Origin: Metellina segmentata
Taxonomy: Eukaryota; Arthropoda; Arachnida; Araneae; Tetragnathidae
Length of the DNA stretch: 64,000 nucleotides
Assembly (NCBI GenBank): GCA_947359465.1
Contig: OX375881.1
Span: forward strand, 115,130,738 to 115,194,737
Direction of reading: 5' to 3'
The notes under the pieces were generated by a model that was not told the origin of the DNA, did no database searches, and was given only the letters and a program-made list of their open reading frames with translations. Positions 43,407 through 54,853 of this stretch are shown one piece after another. How positions within the stretch are numbered: position 1 is the stretch's first letter; each line of letters starts with the position of its first letter. The translations under genes were made by a program, and so were the position numbers.

Positions 43407-44989
43407 CTAGCAAAATACCCGACCTCACTCGGTTTGAATTGGTTTACTCTAGATTGAAGAGATAATCAAAATATATAATAACTTACGTTTTCGTAGAATA
43501 AAAATTTATTTTAACACCTTTTGCCATCTTTATAATTTCTACAACTTTGGACACAAATCCTACACATGCATATCCATTCATGTAATACATTTCACATACG
43601 TCGCACCCTTGCTGTATGACGAAGCTACAAAATGACGAAAGGTGACACTAAGGTTACTACTATAAAAGACGATTTTGGGGGAGATTTGAAATTCCCTTTG
43701 TTAAGTTCTTTTCATGTTCAACTCAATTAATAAAAATTACGATTTACGGCGAGTGCTCTCGCACTCATAGTCAACATAACAATATATTTTTACTTGTGGC
43801 ACTCTTGCATTCGGTATGTGACAAAGTGAAATTTTGCAATCTTCTGTCACTATGACAACAAATTTTTTAATGTTTGAAAAGTTCTAGTTCGGATTTTTTA
43901 AACATTATTATTCTTTCAATAACGGCCTTATTATTTCAAAAACGGCATTATTCTTTAAATAACGGCATTATTCTTTCAATAATGGCATAACTACACTTAA
44001 AATTTACTAAAAATTTATTCTGACTTACCTGCTATTTTTAAGTCGAATACTTTTTGGTGGTGTTGCGTGTGATGAGAAGGAAATTCACATTTATTAAAAT
44101 AATAAATATTTAAAACAGAAAACAGCAAAATAAAAGATGTCGGAAAAAATTGTTCTAAAGATACTAATTTGTGATTCATTTTATCTCTTGATCTCGCACA
44201 GTTGCCACAACTTACAACTAAAAGTGCACAAAATTTAGAAGTGAGAAATTAATTGAGAGAGAAAAAAACAGAAAATATCACAGCTCGCACGAATCTTGTT
44301 CATTCCCGTTCGTTGAAGAATATCGTCTGTCCCAAATGTTCGGAAATCGTTTTCATTGCGCAAAGAACAAAAATAAGACTCGAAATAAATGAAATATTAT
44401 AGCTGAAATTCCATCAAAAAATAATTATTTGAAGAATAATTACTTTTTTAGCAGTACTGGCAAAGCAATCGAAGTAATCGTATTATTCAATATACATTCC
44501 TATTTTTCCAAAACTACTAAATTATGGTTGATTTAAGTATACTTACTCAGGAGTTTTAGCATGAAACTCAACTAAATATAACAATAAAGAGATGTTTAAT
44601 ATTGCATTCACTAAACAAATAAATAATGTATAAAATAAAACACATTAAAATCAATTATCTGGAATAAAATTCATGTGATGCTTGCACAAACACACAAACA
44701 CAAAATCGAACATAGAAGAGAAAGACGGACAGACAGACTTTCGCAACCAATTCCACTCACTAAATGAAGATAAGTACTCACTGTATGGAAATTTCCATGA
44801 AAATATATTAAACCGTGTGGACGTGTATAGGGCACAACATACATACAGACAGACAGACTGATGGACAGACAGACACCAAACGCGAAAATGGCGGATTTGG
44901 CATCAGAAGGGTCCAAAACGTATAGAAAACTTGAAATGGGTCGAAAATATTCAATGTACAAACAAACACTCCATTCTTATTTATATAGA
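43407..44989 (-). mobile_element. Non-autonomous Helitron, 1.6 kb
   Basis: On the minus strand it begins TCTATATAAATAAGAATGGA after a host A. It ends with a CCGAGTGAGGTCGG stem, GGTATTTTGCTAG and a host T. The 5' part has CAGACAGACAGAC runs and an AAATGGCGGA word. The middle has an imperfect repeat of AACGGCATTATTCTTTCAAT near 43920-43985. No Rep or helicase frame was found. Confidence 0.8.
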
Positions 44990-45148
44990 TTTATCTATTT
45001 ACGTATTCAACTTGCGTAAAAAGCTCCAAAATCGATATAATTTGTATAGTAGACATGAACTGATACACACAATATGAAATCGATCGAAACGGGATTTCAA
45101 TTTGCCGATTAGTTCAAATATGCTTGATTTGAACTATGCAGCCACGTA

Positions 45149-45465
45149 TTATTGGGTTGATACAAAAGTTCGTCCCGTTTTTAGACAAAAAAATTATCTT
45201 TGTTACTAAAAATTACATGTAATCAATATAGGTTGCATCTGCGTAGCATTCTTGTTTTTTCGGAAAATAAAAAGCCTCACATGTCGAAAATTTTACTTAT
45301 TACCTGCCATTTTTTATACTAAAATTTTTTTTAAATAAACAACACAATAATGAAATTTGTTTCCCAAGTACTCGCTGAAATTCCTTTTTCAAACAACGCT
45401 TCCATTTTGCAACGCAACGCCATCTCGCTCCAAAAACGAGACCAACTTTTTCATCAAACCAATAG
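45149..45465. mobile_element. Mariner-derived MITE, 317 bp
   Basis: Flanked by TA at 45147-45148 and 45466-45467. The inverted ends are TTATTGGGTTGATACAAAAG and (complement) CTATTGGTTTGATGAAAAAG, followed by a GTTCGTCCCGTTTTT-like block. Same terminal family as 28066 and 30124. Confidence 0.87.
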
Positions 45466-45484
45466 TACTATACTTACACGGAAG

Positions 45485-45786
45485 AGCTGACCAACCGTCC
45501 TGGTGGTTAAGGTCTCTAGATAGGGAGGTTCGAATACGGGTCAGTGCATGGATGCTTGTAAGCGTATGATGAACAGGCGACTGGTGCACCTTCAATCTGT
45601 CGTGGCCGAAAATCCTCACGTTGGGTGGATGTGGAAGTTTGAAGAGTGGGGTTCAGGTGTTGCCTCGTCAGCTGACCGTGATTCAAGGTGTCGTGGTGTT
45701 GTCCTCGTTTTTTCCCTTTGAGATTGATCCTAAACCGTCGTCAATAACCCGTTGTATTGCTCTAGTACGACGTTATTAAAAAATTA
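45485..45786 (+). repeat. SINE, head type A, with head deletion
   Basis: The head starts GAGCTGACCAACCGTCCTGG. About 20 bp between the A- and B-boxes are missing (AAGGTCTCTAGATAGG). The body ends CGACGTTATTAAAAAATTAA. Confidence 0.87.
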
Positions 45787-46554
45787 ACAAGAGAAACACG
45801 GAATTCCGATTCACATTTTTATAAATTGATTAGAGCCATTAATGTGCACAATTATATTCATTATAAATGGAAAGAGATTTTAATTCAGTATCAAATGGGA
45901 GTAACAGCACTGCAATCAAAAGATATAAATAAATGAGAAACTTTAGAACATATGTTATGCGTAGGTTTGCATATAGTTTCAAATTCCATAACATCTGTGT
46001 TCTAAGGTAGCCCAATTGCCCGTAGTATTTCTCCAGGTCGACGTTATTAGAATGCTTATATACTTGAGAAAAAATGAGTAAAAACTTACACGGCTTCTAA
46101 AAGTTTGGACGACTCTCAAACAAAGTGGTCTACAAAAGTACTTTGAAGGAGGAGAATGGAGACACTTTAAGTACAGAAAATTCTATAATCATAAATATAA
46201 TATTGGGAATAGTATTACAATTTCCTGCAGAATTATTAAGTTTTTAAGCTTAAATGTTTTGCGCTTTTGTGTTTAAGATCTTGGTACTACGTTCTTAAGT
46301 GTTTGCGCCTATTTCCTTTTGATTGAGCTCTGAGTTTCTTTCTTTATTTTTGTGCCTTTCCCACTATTCTGTAAATAGATATTATCTGTATGACAGTAAG
46401 ATAAAATAAATGGATAAATAAATAAATAAATAATGAAGTATACAAGGGTCATGTTCGGCCGTTATTTCACCACGGAAACGTTCTACAAACTCTACGGTTA
46501 GTAGTCATGTCTGTCTACCTAGAATCCATGCAGTCTTTCATTTAACAACGATAA
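45787..46554. other. No supported gene
   Basis: AT-rich. A SINE scrap (CCCGTAGTATTTCTCCAGGT) at about 46010-46050 and a TAAA microsatellite near 46415-46433 are the only features. Confidence 0.5.
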
Positions 46555-46911
46555 GAAAAAGGAGGGTTACGAGTTCGAAACTAGGACCAGCCAAAGACCA
46601 TTCATATACATAGATGCTGGTTCATGTTAAAACTTCTATGCCATCAAATGCGGTGGCGTAGTATGGAAGTTTAAAGAGTGGGGTGCCAGCTCAGGTGTTG
46701 TTCTCGTCATCTGACCGTGGTTCAAAATTACTAGACTGTCCATCGAAAATAATTCCGGACCCTATAAATAAGCCAAATGGCTACTATATAGCACCTACAG
46801 ATAATATCTATACACAATATAGTGGAAAAATATACAAAAAATAAATAAATGAAGGCAAAGCCCAGCGCACAATTCAGCAATACACAAAAAAAACAAGCTA
46901 TTTTTAAGCTA
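46555..46911 (+). repeat. SINE variant with an extended 3' region
   Basis: A B-type head and body up to TGACCGTGGTTCAAAATTAC. It then departs into AAATAATTCCGGACCCTATA and a region of about 170 bp (CAATATAGTGGAAAAATA, AAAATAAATAAATGAAG). The same extension occurs at 48462-48690, on the other side of a Helitron. Confidence 0.75.
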
Positions 46912-47493
46912 CTAGGGGGCTCCACCCCCAGCTCGCTTGCGCTCGCCAACCCCCGGGGATCGCTACGCAATCCCGTTTGGTTTGCTTTGCAAACCAACAT
47001 TCCTTTCTATCTGAATAATTTTTTGTCCTGATTTCACTTTCCGGTCTATGATGTCACAGCGAGGGCTTCGCCCCCTGTTCGCTTACGCTCGCCGACCCCC
47101 GGGGATTGCTACGCAATCCCGTTTGGTTTGCTTCGCAAACCAATACTTCTGTCGCAAGTGATTTCACTTTTTTTTACTTTAACACTTAATGCACCCTAAA
47201 CTAATAGCCGCATTAGTAAAATATCTTGTGCATCTTGTTCCCAGCACAATTTTAAGTAAACCGTGTTAATCTCTAAACTTTACGATTTGTACTTTGTACT
47301 TTCTCGGTAAACCGTCTGAGAACAGAGGGAAAAAAGCGAGCCTTTTTCCTCGCCAAATAAAAGAAGAAATTGTTTTTATGGCAATTGTTGCTACGATAAA
47401 TTTGATATCTGGTAAACCTGATAGTCAAAAATGCAACCCTCATATCCGTGCGGAATTTGCCCCGCGAAATAAAAAATACGAAATTTGTGTCAA

Positions 47494-48060
47494 CAACTTT
47501 TGATTACATCGAATTTATTTATGAACCAATTTTAAAAATAATTGTACCGTAAGAAAGAGTACATTCTGAGGTATACAGCGATATTTTCAAAATAAAAAAC
47601 TAATAGTAATACGATATAGATATGACAGTTTTAGTTTTGTATTGGAAATTACGATCTGAAAGTTCCGAAAATTGTATGACCAACTTTTAATTGCATCGAT
47701 TTTATTTATTAACCAATTTAAAAAATAATTGTACAATACGAAAGTGTAATGTAATGTATTCAGTGATGTTCTCAAATTAAAAAAATAAGGGTTTTTGTTG
47801 TAGATAAAACGGTTTTAACAAAAAGTAGCTAAAATATCCAAAGATTCCATATTTTGTAAGACCAACTTTTAATCGCATCCAATTTAATTATTAACCGATT
47901 TCAAAAATAATAGTACAGTAAGAAAGAGTATATTCTGAGGTATACTGCGATATTTAAAAAATTAAAAAGTAATAGTAATTAGATACAGATACGGCAGTTT
48001 TAAAAAAAGTAACGAAAATGTCCCGATTTTTTCCGAATTTCAAAACAATATTATCAAGAA
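47494..48060 (+). repeat. Three tandem copies of a unit of about 190 bp
   Basis: CAACTTTTGATTACATCGAA starts at 47494 and recurs in diverged form at 47681 and 47873. Each copy carries TTATTTATTAACCAATT, AATAATTGTAC and GTATTCTGAGGTATAC-like blocks. It lies within the Helitron. Confidence 0.85.
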
Positions 48061-48075
48061 ACAAATTAAAATTTC

Positions 48076-48104
<29 letters not shown>
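48076..48104 (+). repeat. Poly(A) run, 29 bp
   Basis: Uninterrupted A-run inside the Helitron body, after the third tandem unit. Confidence 0.9.
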
Positions 48105-48107
<3 letters not shown>

Positions 48108-48461
48108 GACGAGCTGCAAAAATTTACGTTCAGAGGTACTCTTTAAAAAAAAACTCACTGCTGAAGACTAAAAATGTATATATGTTTTGCTCACTCGCGG
48201 AAGAAATTTCGCTTTTTCAATTTTGACACTTAATAAACCCTAAACTAATAGCCGCATCAGAAAAAAAATCTTAATAATTGTCCAGGGAATACGATGAAGA
48301 ACAAACCATGTTAATTTCGTTTTTTTCCGATCAGTACTTTCTCGGGAAACCGTCTAAGAATCGAGCTAAACAACACAGTTTTCAATCCTGCGGCGGCGGT
48401 AACTTTTTTTTTAATATAGAGAGATTATTAACAAATAATTTATTTTAAGCTATAATAATTT

Positions 48462-48690
48462 TGTCATCTGACCGTGATTCAAAATTAAGAGACTTTGTCC
48501 TTCGAAAATAATTCCGGACCCTATAAATATGCCAATAGCCCGTGGCTCCTTACCTTATATAGCACCTTCAGATAATATACTATATTCACAATATAGTGGG
48601 AAAATGTACAAAAAATAAATAAATAAAGAGAAAGCCTTGTGTGCAATGTAGCAATACACAAATAAATAAGCTCATTACACATAAGACGTC
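48462..48690 (+). repeat. Second copy of the extended SINE 3' region
   Basis: Matches 46715-46905 in the same orientation (AAATAATTCCGGACCCTATA, GCACCTTCAGATAATAT, AAAAAATAAATAAATAAAG). The Helitron therefore lies between two direct copies of this segment. Confidence 0.8.
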
Positions 48691-48734
48691 ATACGCGAAG
48701 GATTAAAACACAAATTGACAAAATTCAAAAAATA

Positions 48735-48930
48735 AAACTAAAGTGGTTTTGGTGAGATATATCGTCTGTCAACATCTGACCAGTTTCGCAAGTGGCGAGA
48801 TATTTCCTCATCAAGATATTACCGATTTTTTTATGTGATCAAGATCAGGTCGGCTTTTTTATAAAGACGAGATATCTCGCCTTTAAAGATCAGATCATTT
48901 TTGTTGATGACGAGACAATCACTAAGAGGA
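48735..48930. mobile_element. PiggyBac-type MITE, diverged
   Basis: The right end GACGAGACAATCACTAAGAGGA is followed by TTTAA and matches the TTAA-CCCTCC end of the copies at 51463 and 60970. Inside it has ACGAGATATCTCGCC and CATCAAGATATT. The left end is eroded. Confidence 0.6.
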
Positions 48931-49211
48931 TTTAATTTATTTAAAGTCAATGATAAAATTGTTAAAACTTCAGATCTGTCCAAGAAAATGTCCAGGCTTA
49001 ACGATGAACTTTTTGTGATCTTCATAAATTGAAAAATTGGTCAATGTTTTAAATAACTCTTATAAAAAAAAATTTCGTGATTTTTATATTTATTATACGA
49101 ATACACATGAATATTTATCTCATTTGGGAGTACTGAGCAATTAATAAATTATAAAATAAAATTTGAATTCAAAGGAGGATCAGATTTCCAAGATGGCACA
49201 TTATTTAATGA
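48931..49211. other. No supported gene
   Basis: AT-rich gap. Confidence 0.5.
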
Positions 49212-49562
49212 CTAGCTAAATAACCCGGTGTTGTTTGGATTTCAAATATGACCGCGACAGCTAAAATATGACCGCGACATTTCTCTTTGTCAAATACACA
49301 AACTCTGTAGAACGTGTTTCCTTATCCATGTCCATTTATTGCAGGAAAACAAACTTTAGATTTTTAAATTGGGGCTTCGAGGGGCACTTTCAGGAATCTG
49401 TGTGCCAATTTTCATGGCTACAGATGAGTCTGAAGACAGGAAATAAATAGCTTATGTTTTCCTCAGTGTTCAAAAGTATAAGTGTACCAAATTTGGTGTG
49501 GATTGGATCAAACGGTGTTGATTTATATTGACAATATACACACACATCCTTTTATATGTATA
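49212..49562 (-). mobile_element. Short Helitron
   Basis: The minus-strand 3' end reads CCGGGTTATTTAGCTAG before a host T. The other end (AAAAGGATGTGTGTGTATA) resembles a Helitron 5' start but lacks a clear TC. Matches 14060-14403 in reverse. Contains the GACCGCGACAGCTAAAATAT block twice. Confidence 0.7.
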
Positions 49563-49788
49563 CAGACAGTAAAAAAATGGTAAGTATTCGATATAGCGTC
49601 GGGATTTCGAGAAAATGGATCGAAGGCCTTTTTTGTACTTTTTCAAAGTTATAGGGTTAAAAAGTTTACGATATATACGTCAAAGGTTTTAACAACGAAT
49701 TAAACACAAATATGTAACATAAAAGTATAAAAATAAGTACCTATTATTAAATTTTTTTTAATCCTACGCCTAGCTCAAGGCTTTTCGG

Positions 49789-50166
49789 CTATACGCTGTC
49801 TTGCCGTGCAATAGAGCGAAGAAAGTCATTGGGGAGAAGTATCCCTGATGTCAATGTCCTGTAAATTGAGCACTCCGCAAGGTGATGTCTGTTTATAGGA
49901 CCATCGTAACAAAGCGGACAGATCGGGGAGGTAGCCACACCAATTCTATGTAGATGCTGTTGAAGATAGTCGTGTCCGGTTAACAAGCGGAAACAGGCCA
50001 CTCCCATCCTTCTTGGTAGATCAGTAGGGATTCTTCCCTTATTACTCAGCAGGCAATCCCAACTCCTTCCCTGGATATCCCTCCTATGCTGCAGTTTTCT
50101 TTGTTTCTTGAACTGAGATTTTATGTAAGTCCTGCAGTTCCGCAAAGGGATATTTATTATACGCAT
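49789..50166 (-). pseudogene. Non-LTR retrotransposon ORF2 C-terminal end, 5'-truncated
   Basis: An open frame of about 125 codons holding the tail of a Jockey/RNase H-type LINE polyprotein. VACFRLLTGHDYLQQHLHRI precedes a CCHC knuckle, CPLCYDGPINRHHLAEC. This region lies after the reverse transcriptase and RNase H domains. None of the enzymatic part is present, so it is a dead 5' truncation. The sequence after the stop ends in an A-rich stretch (ATTAAAAAAAATTTAATAA), as expected for the 3' end. Confidence 0.8.
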
Positions 50167-51049
50167 TGAATAAAGTAAATATATGTAAAAATAAACGCAT
50201 TAGCATCACTAAATTCATTTGAAGCTGTTTTTTCAAAGAGTAATAAGTTTATTGAGAATAATGTCTTAAGAAAAGGAATGCTTTTCTTTAAAAAAATGTG
50301 TCGCAGAAATTTAATTTGTGATTTTTTCAAGGTTATAATTAAGACTTCCATACGATAGACACATCAAAGTTTCCAACAAAGAATTAAAAAGACAAACATG
50401 TAAACCTTAAGTATACTTGATGCCGTTGTTCACAAAGAATGCTTTTTACAAGGAATAGTTTGTTAAGGATCATTTTAAGCTAAGGAATGCTTTCTTGTAT
50501 GTAATGAAAAGTTTTATACCATTTTAAAATCGATTTTCTTTTAGCATTTCTAAAAGTATAGAAAGATACGATTCGATACAGCTATCAAGCAATATAGTGT
50601 CTGCAATGATATATCCTCGTAAGGTTTTGCATACCGCAAGTCTATTTAATTTAAAATTCAGGTTAATAAACATCTCATAAGTTTAAAATATGATACAAAT
50701 AAATAAAAAGTTGTTCATAAGTAGTACAAACATTAATGCCATGGTGGTTTCTTAAAAAAACAACCCGAATATTCTGTTCCAGCTGGCATCCACGAATGAG
50801 GGTTTTATTCATAGTTAATTTAAGGAATGTTCTTGTGGGCGTGTTTCCTACAATCTCACCATGAAGACTATTTGGAAGACCATTCATTTGATATATTGTA
50901 CAGTTTGGAAAAATTGGATTGCCGTTGAAGTAAAGCGACGATTTTCAAAATTTCCTATCCTCACGTTTAAACTTGACTTCTTGAGGATCATTTACCTCTT
51001 ATGAAAAGAATTACCGTAGACATTTCTTACCATGATTTTATCAAGTTAA
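50167..51049. other. No supported gene
   Basis: AT-rich, with nothing recognised. Confidence 0.5.
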
Positions 51050-51118
51050 GTAGGTAGTTAATTAACGTAACAATAGAAAACACAACGGCTTATTAGTAAC
51101 GGTTCGGGATCAAATGTT
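51050..51118 (-). repeat. SINE 3' fragment
   Basis: TAGGTAGTTAATTAACGTAA to AACGGTTCGGGATCAAAT. Only the last 70 bp or so of a B-type SINE. Confidence 0.75.
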
Positions 51119-51458
51119 CCTTGTAACGTGCTCAGCGTTTTCAAACTTATACCCTAAACTTTCTATTACATTTAAGTATGGAGATAGGGATGTAGATTTT
51201 TTTTGTGTTTGTATGGAGCGATGCAATAACCGTGGCTTTACATTTTTGGCGGTTTATTCCTGGTATTTATCCTGATGGAAGGTGGAGTTGCATCCCAATT
51301 TCTGCATATTGGCATTATTCCTTGGGATATTCATAAAATGTCGAGACATATTTTCTGGTTTAAGATACCATGTATAAAAATAATTTTCCCAATCCCTAGA
51401 AGCTGCAAAATTGTAATTCTTGGGGTATCGAGTATTTCAGCGTTCAAATCAAAGTATT
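51119..51458. other. No supported gene
   Basis: Short unassigned gap. Confidence 0.5.
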
Positions 51459-51462
51459 TTAA

Positions 51463-51672
51463 CTCACCTGGTGGTCGTCTCCAATGGGTATATCGTCATT
51501 AGGAAAACTGACCACATTTTGATGGACGAGGCGTCATTAGAAGAAAACCGACCAGATTTCGATCTCAGCACCATAAGAAATCGTAAATAGCTTGATGTAC
51601 GAGATATCTCGTCATTATCAAACTTAGTCAGATCATTGTGGGCGAGATATCTCGTCGAAGACACTTGGTGGG
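51463..51672. mobile_element. PiggyBac-type MITE, intact 210 bp
   Basis: Flanked by TTAA at 51459-51462 and 51673-51676. The ends CTCACCTGGTGGTCGTCT and (complement) CCCACCAAGTGTCTTCGAC are imperfect inverted repeats. The body has two GAGATATCTCGTC palindromic words. TTAA duplication and CCC-type ends are piggyBac hallmarks. No coding. Confidence 0.85.
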
Positions 51673-51676
51673 TTAA

Positions 51677-52177
51677 CGTTGAGGAAGGAACTACATACAA
51701 ATGATCTCATATAAAATTAAATTTTGGAAATATACTTATATTTAAACACATCAACGGTTGAACAAATTACTAAGTAATCGAAATTCAATGTTCCCCAAAA
51801 ATGGTTTGATAAATAAAACTTAGCATTGAACAAAGGAATAAGTAGCAATAGTACTGACACAATTTCAAAGTTGGAACCATTTATTCCGTATAACAACGTT
51901 GATACAAAGAAGGTTAAACAATGTTTTTTTAACTAAAACTTTAAAGTTAAAAACTTTACGATAGCAACACTATTTCAACGATAAAACAAGAGCTTGTCGA
52001 CGTTTTTATCGTTGACTTTTAAAGGTGAATTAAATAGTGTCACATCCATGTGCAATTACTCAATGCTGATCAACGATTTTTCACTGAATATTCATACAAA
52101 TTTCTTGACTCTGCTTGGGATTAAACCTCAAACGCGTTGTCCGCATCTTACTCTTCGGAGAGAATTCCAGGTCGTAT
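51677..52177. other. No supported gene
   Basis: AT-rich gap. Confidence 0.5.
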
Positions 52178-52199
52178 GTATCGAATCTTTCCCTTAGGA

Positions 52200-52801
52200 C
52201 AGGGATTCGCAACCGGTGGAACGCGGCAACGTTTCAGGTGGTTACGCAAGGATGATACGAGCGACCCAAATCTTCTACGAAGTTTGTTCGATTTATGCCA
52301 TTTTTTACTAGTTACTTGTGTGAGAGTGGTTTTTTCTGAACTTTTGTGTATAAAAAATAAATATAGAAACAGAGTAAATGTTGAAAAGGACTTAAGAGTG
52401 AAGTTAAGCTCCATTGCTCCTGATATTGATATTTAAAAAAAAGACAAACAACAAGTTTCGCACTAAAAATTTATATTTGATTATGTGAATCTTTGTTTGC
52501 TTTGTTTGTGCTAATTATTTAAAATTAGTTGTTTTTAGACCCGTGAGTAACTGTAATTTAACTGTAATAAAACTGTAATTTTCAATAATCGTTTTATTTT
52601 TTCCTTTATTAAAACATCCTTAACACGAAATACAAGTGCATTAATCATAAAATATGAAACTTTCTTAGTATTTTAATTAAAATAAAACAAACTATTAGGC
52701 ACTTTTCTGACGCTAGATATATGTTTCTAAAAAAATATAAGACTGGTGGTACGCCAAAAATTTCAAGTGGTACGCAGTTATTAAAAGGTTGGGAACCCCT
52801 G
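52200..52801 (+). mobile_element. hAT element, deletion derivative
   Basis: 602 bp with the inverted ends CAGGGATTCGCAACC and (complement) CAGGGGTTCCCAACC and a perfect 8-bp duplication CCTTAGGA (52192-52199, 52802-52809). It contains the tail of a hAT transposase. GGTTACGC/GGTACGC words recur at both ends. Confidence 0.95.
52290..52436 (+). pseudogene. hAT transposase C-terminal remnant
   Basis: The frame reads LCIKNKYRNRVNVEKDLRVK followed by LSSIAPDI, the end of the hAT dimerisation region. Upstream, the CES-type motif has decayed (CVRVVFSEL). Nothing of the RNase H-like catalytic core or BED finger remains. The start of the open frame at 52137 lies in SINE and flank sequence, so it is accidental. 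Confidence 0.8.
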
Positions 52802-53051
52802 CCTTAGGAGATTGATCCCTGACCGTCGTAAATAGCGTTGTGTTGCTCTAGTGCGACGTTAATTAAAATTACCTTACCTTCCCTAACCAGATTGGCTCCA
52901 ACTCTTACATTCATCGGTTACATGAAGGTTAAATTTGCTTTCGACAATAAAGATGGCGGACAGGCTGTACTGCTTTAAATCTTTTTCTTAACAAATAAAA
53001 GAACATTGGAAAGATTAGTTTTTCTAATAAGTGTCTTATAAAAACAAAACG

Positions 53052-53315
53052 GTTAGGGTTGTGGGTTTTGAGTTCGAATCCAACCATAGACCGTCGTATA
53101 CAAAGGGGGCTGGTGCACGTTAAGTTTTTATGGCCTCAAATGACCGCATATTGGCGTGGTATGGAAGCTTGGAGAGTGGGGTGACAGCTCAGGTGTTATC
53201 TCGTCATCTCACCATGGTTCAAAATTACGTTGTGTTGTCCTTGGATTTTTCCCTTTAGGATTAATCCCAGACCTTTGTGTTGCTCCAGTGTAACGTTAAT
53301 TAAAATACTTACCTA
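53052..53315 (+). repeat. SINE, head type B, partial head
   Basis: GGGTTTTGAGTTCGAATCCA to AAATACTTACCTACTTCG. A few short internal deletions (ATCCCAGACCTTTGTG). Confidence 0.87.
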
Positions 53316-53341
53316 CTTCGAAAATTTGCCTTCCTTTAGAC

Positions 53342-54079
53342 CAGTGCTCCCCAACCTTTTTATCGCCGCGGACCGGATCAACGTTTGATAATTTTAACGC
53401 GGCCCCCTGATGGGGGGGGGACGTTGATTGTTTATATTTTAGATTGTTTTGATTTAATAATTTTAATTTAATTGTATTTAAACATGCCTTCAAAATAAAA
53501 TACAGTTACACCAAAATATGTATATAATGTGATTTAACATTTTAACTCACTAGAACGCTAAATCAATGATAACCCTGAGCTTGTTTCTTTGCAACGAGAT
53601 AGTTTCATCTGGGGGTAATAGGAGACAATGACACCAGAAGTGTGTTACTTATGTCCAGTTTATTCCGTTGTTTTGTTTTGGTTGCTGTCACTGCAGAAAA
53701 CCCCGCTTCACACAGAATGGCAATAGGGATTTAAGTGCTGTGGTGGCAATCTCAGGGTATTCCGTCATGATTTTAATCCAGAACACACCGGCAAAGTTGT
53801 TGTCTCGAACGTAGTTTAAAGGCCGCCTTCATTTGCAATCTCCAGCAGTTGATATTCTTCTTGCACAGGCATGCTAGATTCACCTGATTTGTTGGCAAAT
53901 GGGTTGCAGATCCATTGCTTACTAGTTGAGTGGACATTTCATAGATAAGAACCGCACAAACCCGAGATAAATACACCAAAGTAAATAAAATGGAAATAAT
54001 TTAGTATTCCTTGGGCGGCCCGGTACCATTTGATCCACGGACCGGTACCGGTCCGCGGCCCGGGGGTTGGGGACCACTG
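53342..54079 (-). mobile_element. hAT element (Charlie-like ends), deletion derivative
   Basis: 738 bp with the inverted ends CAGTGCTCCCCAACC and (complement) CAGTGGTCCCCAACC and a perfect 8-bp duplication CTTTAGAC (53334-53341, 54080-54087). GC-rich subterminal blocks (GCGGACCGGATC; GACCGGTACCGGTCCGCGGC) form hairpins. It carries a transposase remnant on the minus strand. Confidence 0.95.
53540..53880 (-). pseudogene. hAT transposase C-terminal remnant, ZBED5-like
   Basis: Across frame changes the minus strand reads VQEEYQLLEIANEGG, then FWIKIMTEYPEIATTALKSL and, after a further shift, FSAVTATKTKQRNKLDISNT and SLSPITPR. This is the dimerisation-domain tail of hAT transposases of the type from which vertebrate ZBED5-like genes derive. 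The catalytic part is deleted. Two or more shifts and a stop make it nonfunctional. Confidence 0.78.
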
Positions 54080-54087
54080 CTTTAGAC

Positions 54088-54541
54088 AATTTAATGAACT
54101 AAAAATTCCTATTCATCAAAAATTTACATTTGATCGCACATTTGATTCAATATTTTAAGGAAACCGTCAAAAAAGGATATAAGGATTTATTAATCAAAGA
54201 TTAATAATAATATTGAATAAAAATTATACGAGAAACTCAGAGACGGATCAGACTATGCTTATTGTAACCTATAGTCAATTTTGTGGTTCTTATTTGCCCC
54301 TAGATTATTTATAAATGATTTTTTTTTGTCTTCGTTTAAATTTGCAAGGGATTTAAAAAATATTTTACTATAGTGACTGAAATTAACTGTAAGTAGTCTA
54401 AATCTTAAATGGCTAACACACGGGACTGACAACGGAAAATTGGTAGAAAAAAAGATGAAATTTCAAAAGCATTAAAAACATGTTTTTTAATACCTTTGAA
54501 AAAGTGAATTTTTGTATTGGAATTCCAATTTCCAAAAATGG
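54088..54541. other. No supported gene
   Basis: AT-rich gap. Confidence 0.5.
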
Positions 54542-54853
54542 GTAGGTAGGTATGTAATTAACGTTACACTGGAAAGACACAACGGGCTATTGACGACGGA
54601 CCAGGATCCCGAAGTGAAAGATTCGAGGACACCACCACATAATTTTGAACCACGGTCAGATAACGAGGTCACATCTGAGTTGATACCTCACTCTCCAAAC
54701 TTCCACACCATGCCAATAGTGAGGACATTTGAGGCCTCGAAAGATATAACGTGCACTTATAACGTGCACATATAACGTGTCTTTGATTGGAATCGAACTC
54801 TCAACCCTTCGGTTGCTAGTCCGTTACTCTAGCAACCGGGCTACCGCGGCCCA
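54542..54853 (-). repeat. SINE, head type B, full length
   Basis: GGTAGGTAGGTATGTAATTA tail, a B-type body with a small local repeat (TATAACGTGCACT three times), and a tRNA-like head read as GGCCGCGGTAGCCCGGTTGC on the minus strand. This is the clearest B-type head in the window. Confidence 0.92.

Larger units (their letters stand above)
46912..48424 (-). mobile_element. Non-autonomous Helitron with internal tandem repeats
   Basis: On the minus strand it begins TCTCTCTATATTAAA after a host A and ends GGGGGTGGAGCCCCCTAG before a host T. Just inside the 3' end are the hairpins TTGGTTTGCTTTGCAAACCA and GGGATTGCGTAGCGATCC. A second hairpin cluster lies at 47055-47145. A motif block (CCTAAACTAATAGCCGCAT to AACCGTCTGAGAAC) occurs twice, at about 47190 and 48230. 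No Rep/helicase coding. Confidence 0.78.
52178..52882 (+). repeat. SINE fragment split by a hAT element
   Basis: The body 52178-52199 (ATCGAATCTTTCCCTTAGGA) resumes at 52810 (GATTGATCCCTGACCGTCGT) and ends AATTACCTTACC. The hAT element sits in the CCTTAGGA segment. The head is absent. Confidence 0.88.

Noticed and set aside
44671..44961. 96-aa frame with a hydrophobic, cysteine-rich look (signal peptide candidate)
   Set aside because: It lies in the 5' part of a Helitron, over CAGACAGACAGAC runs. Composition explains it.
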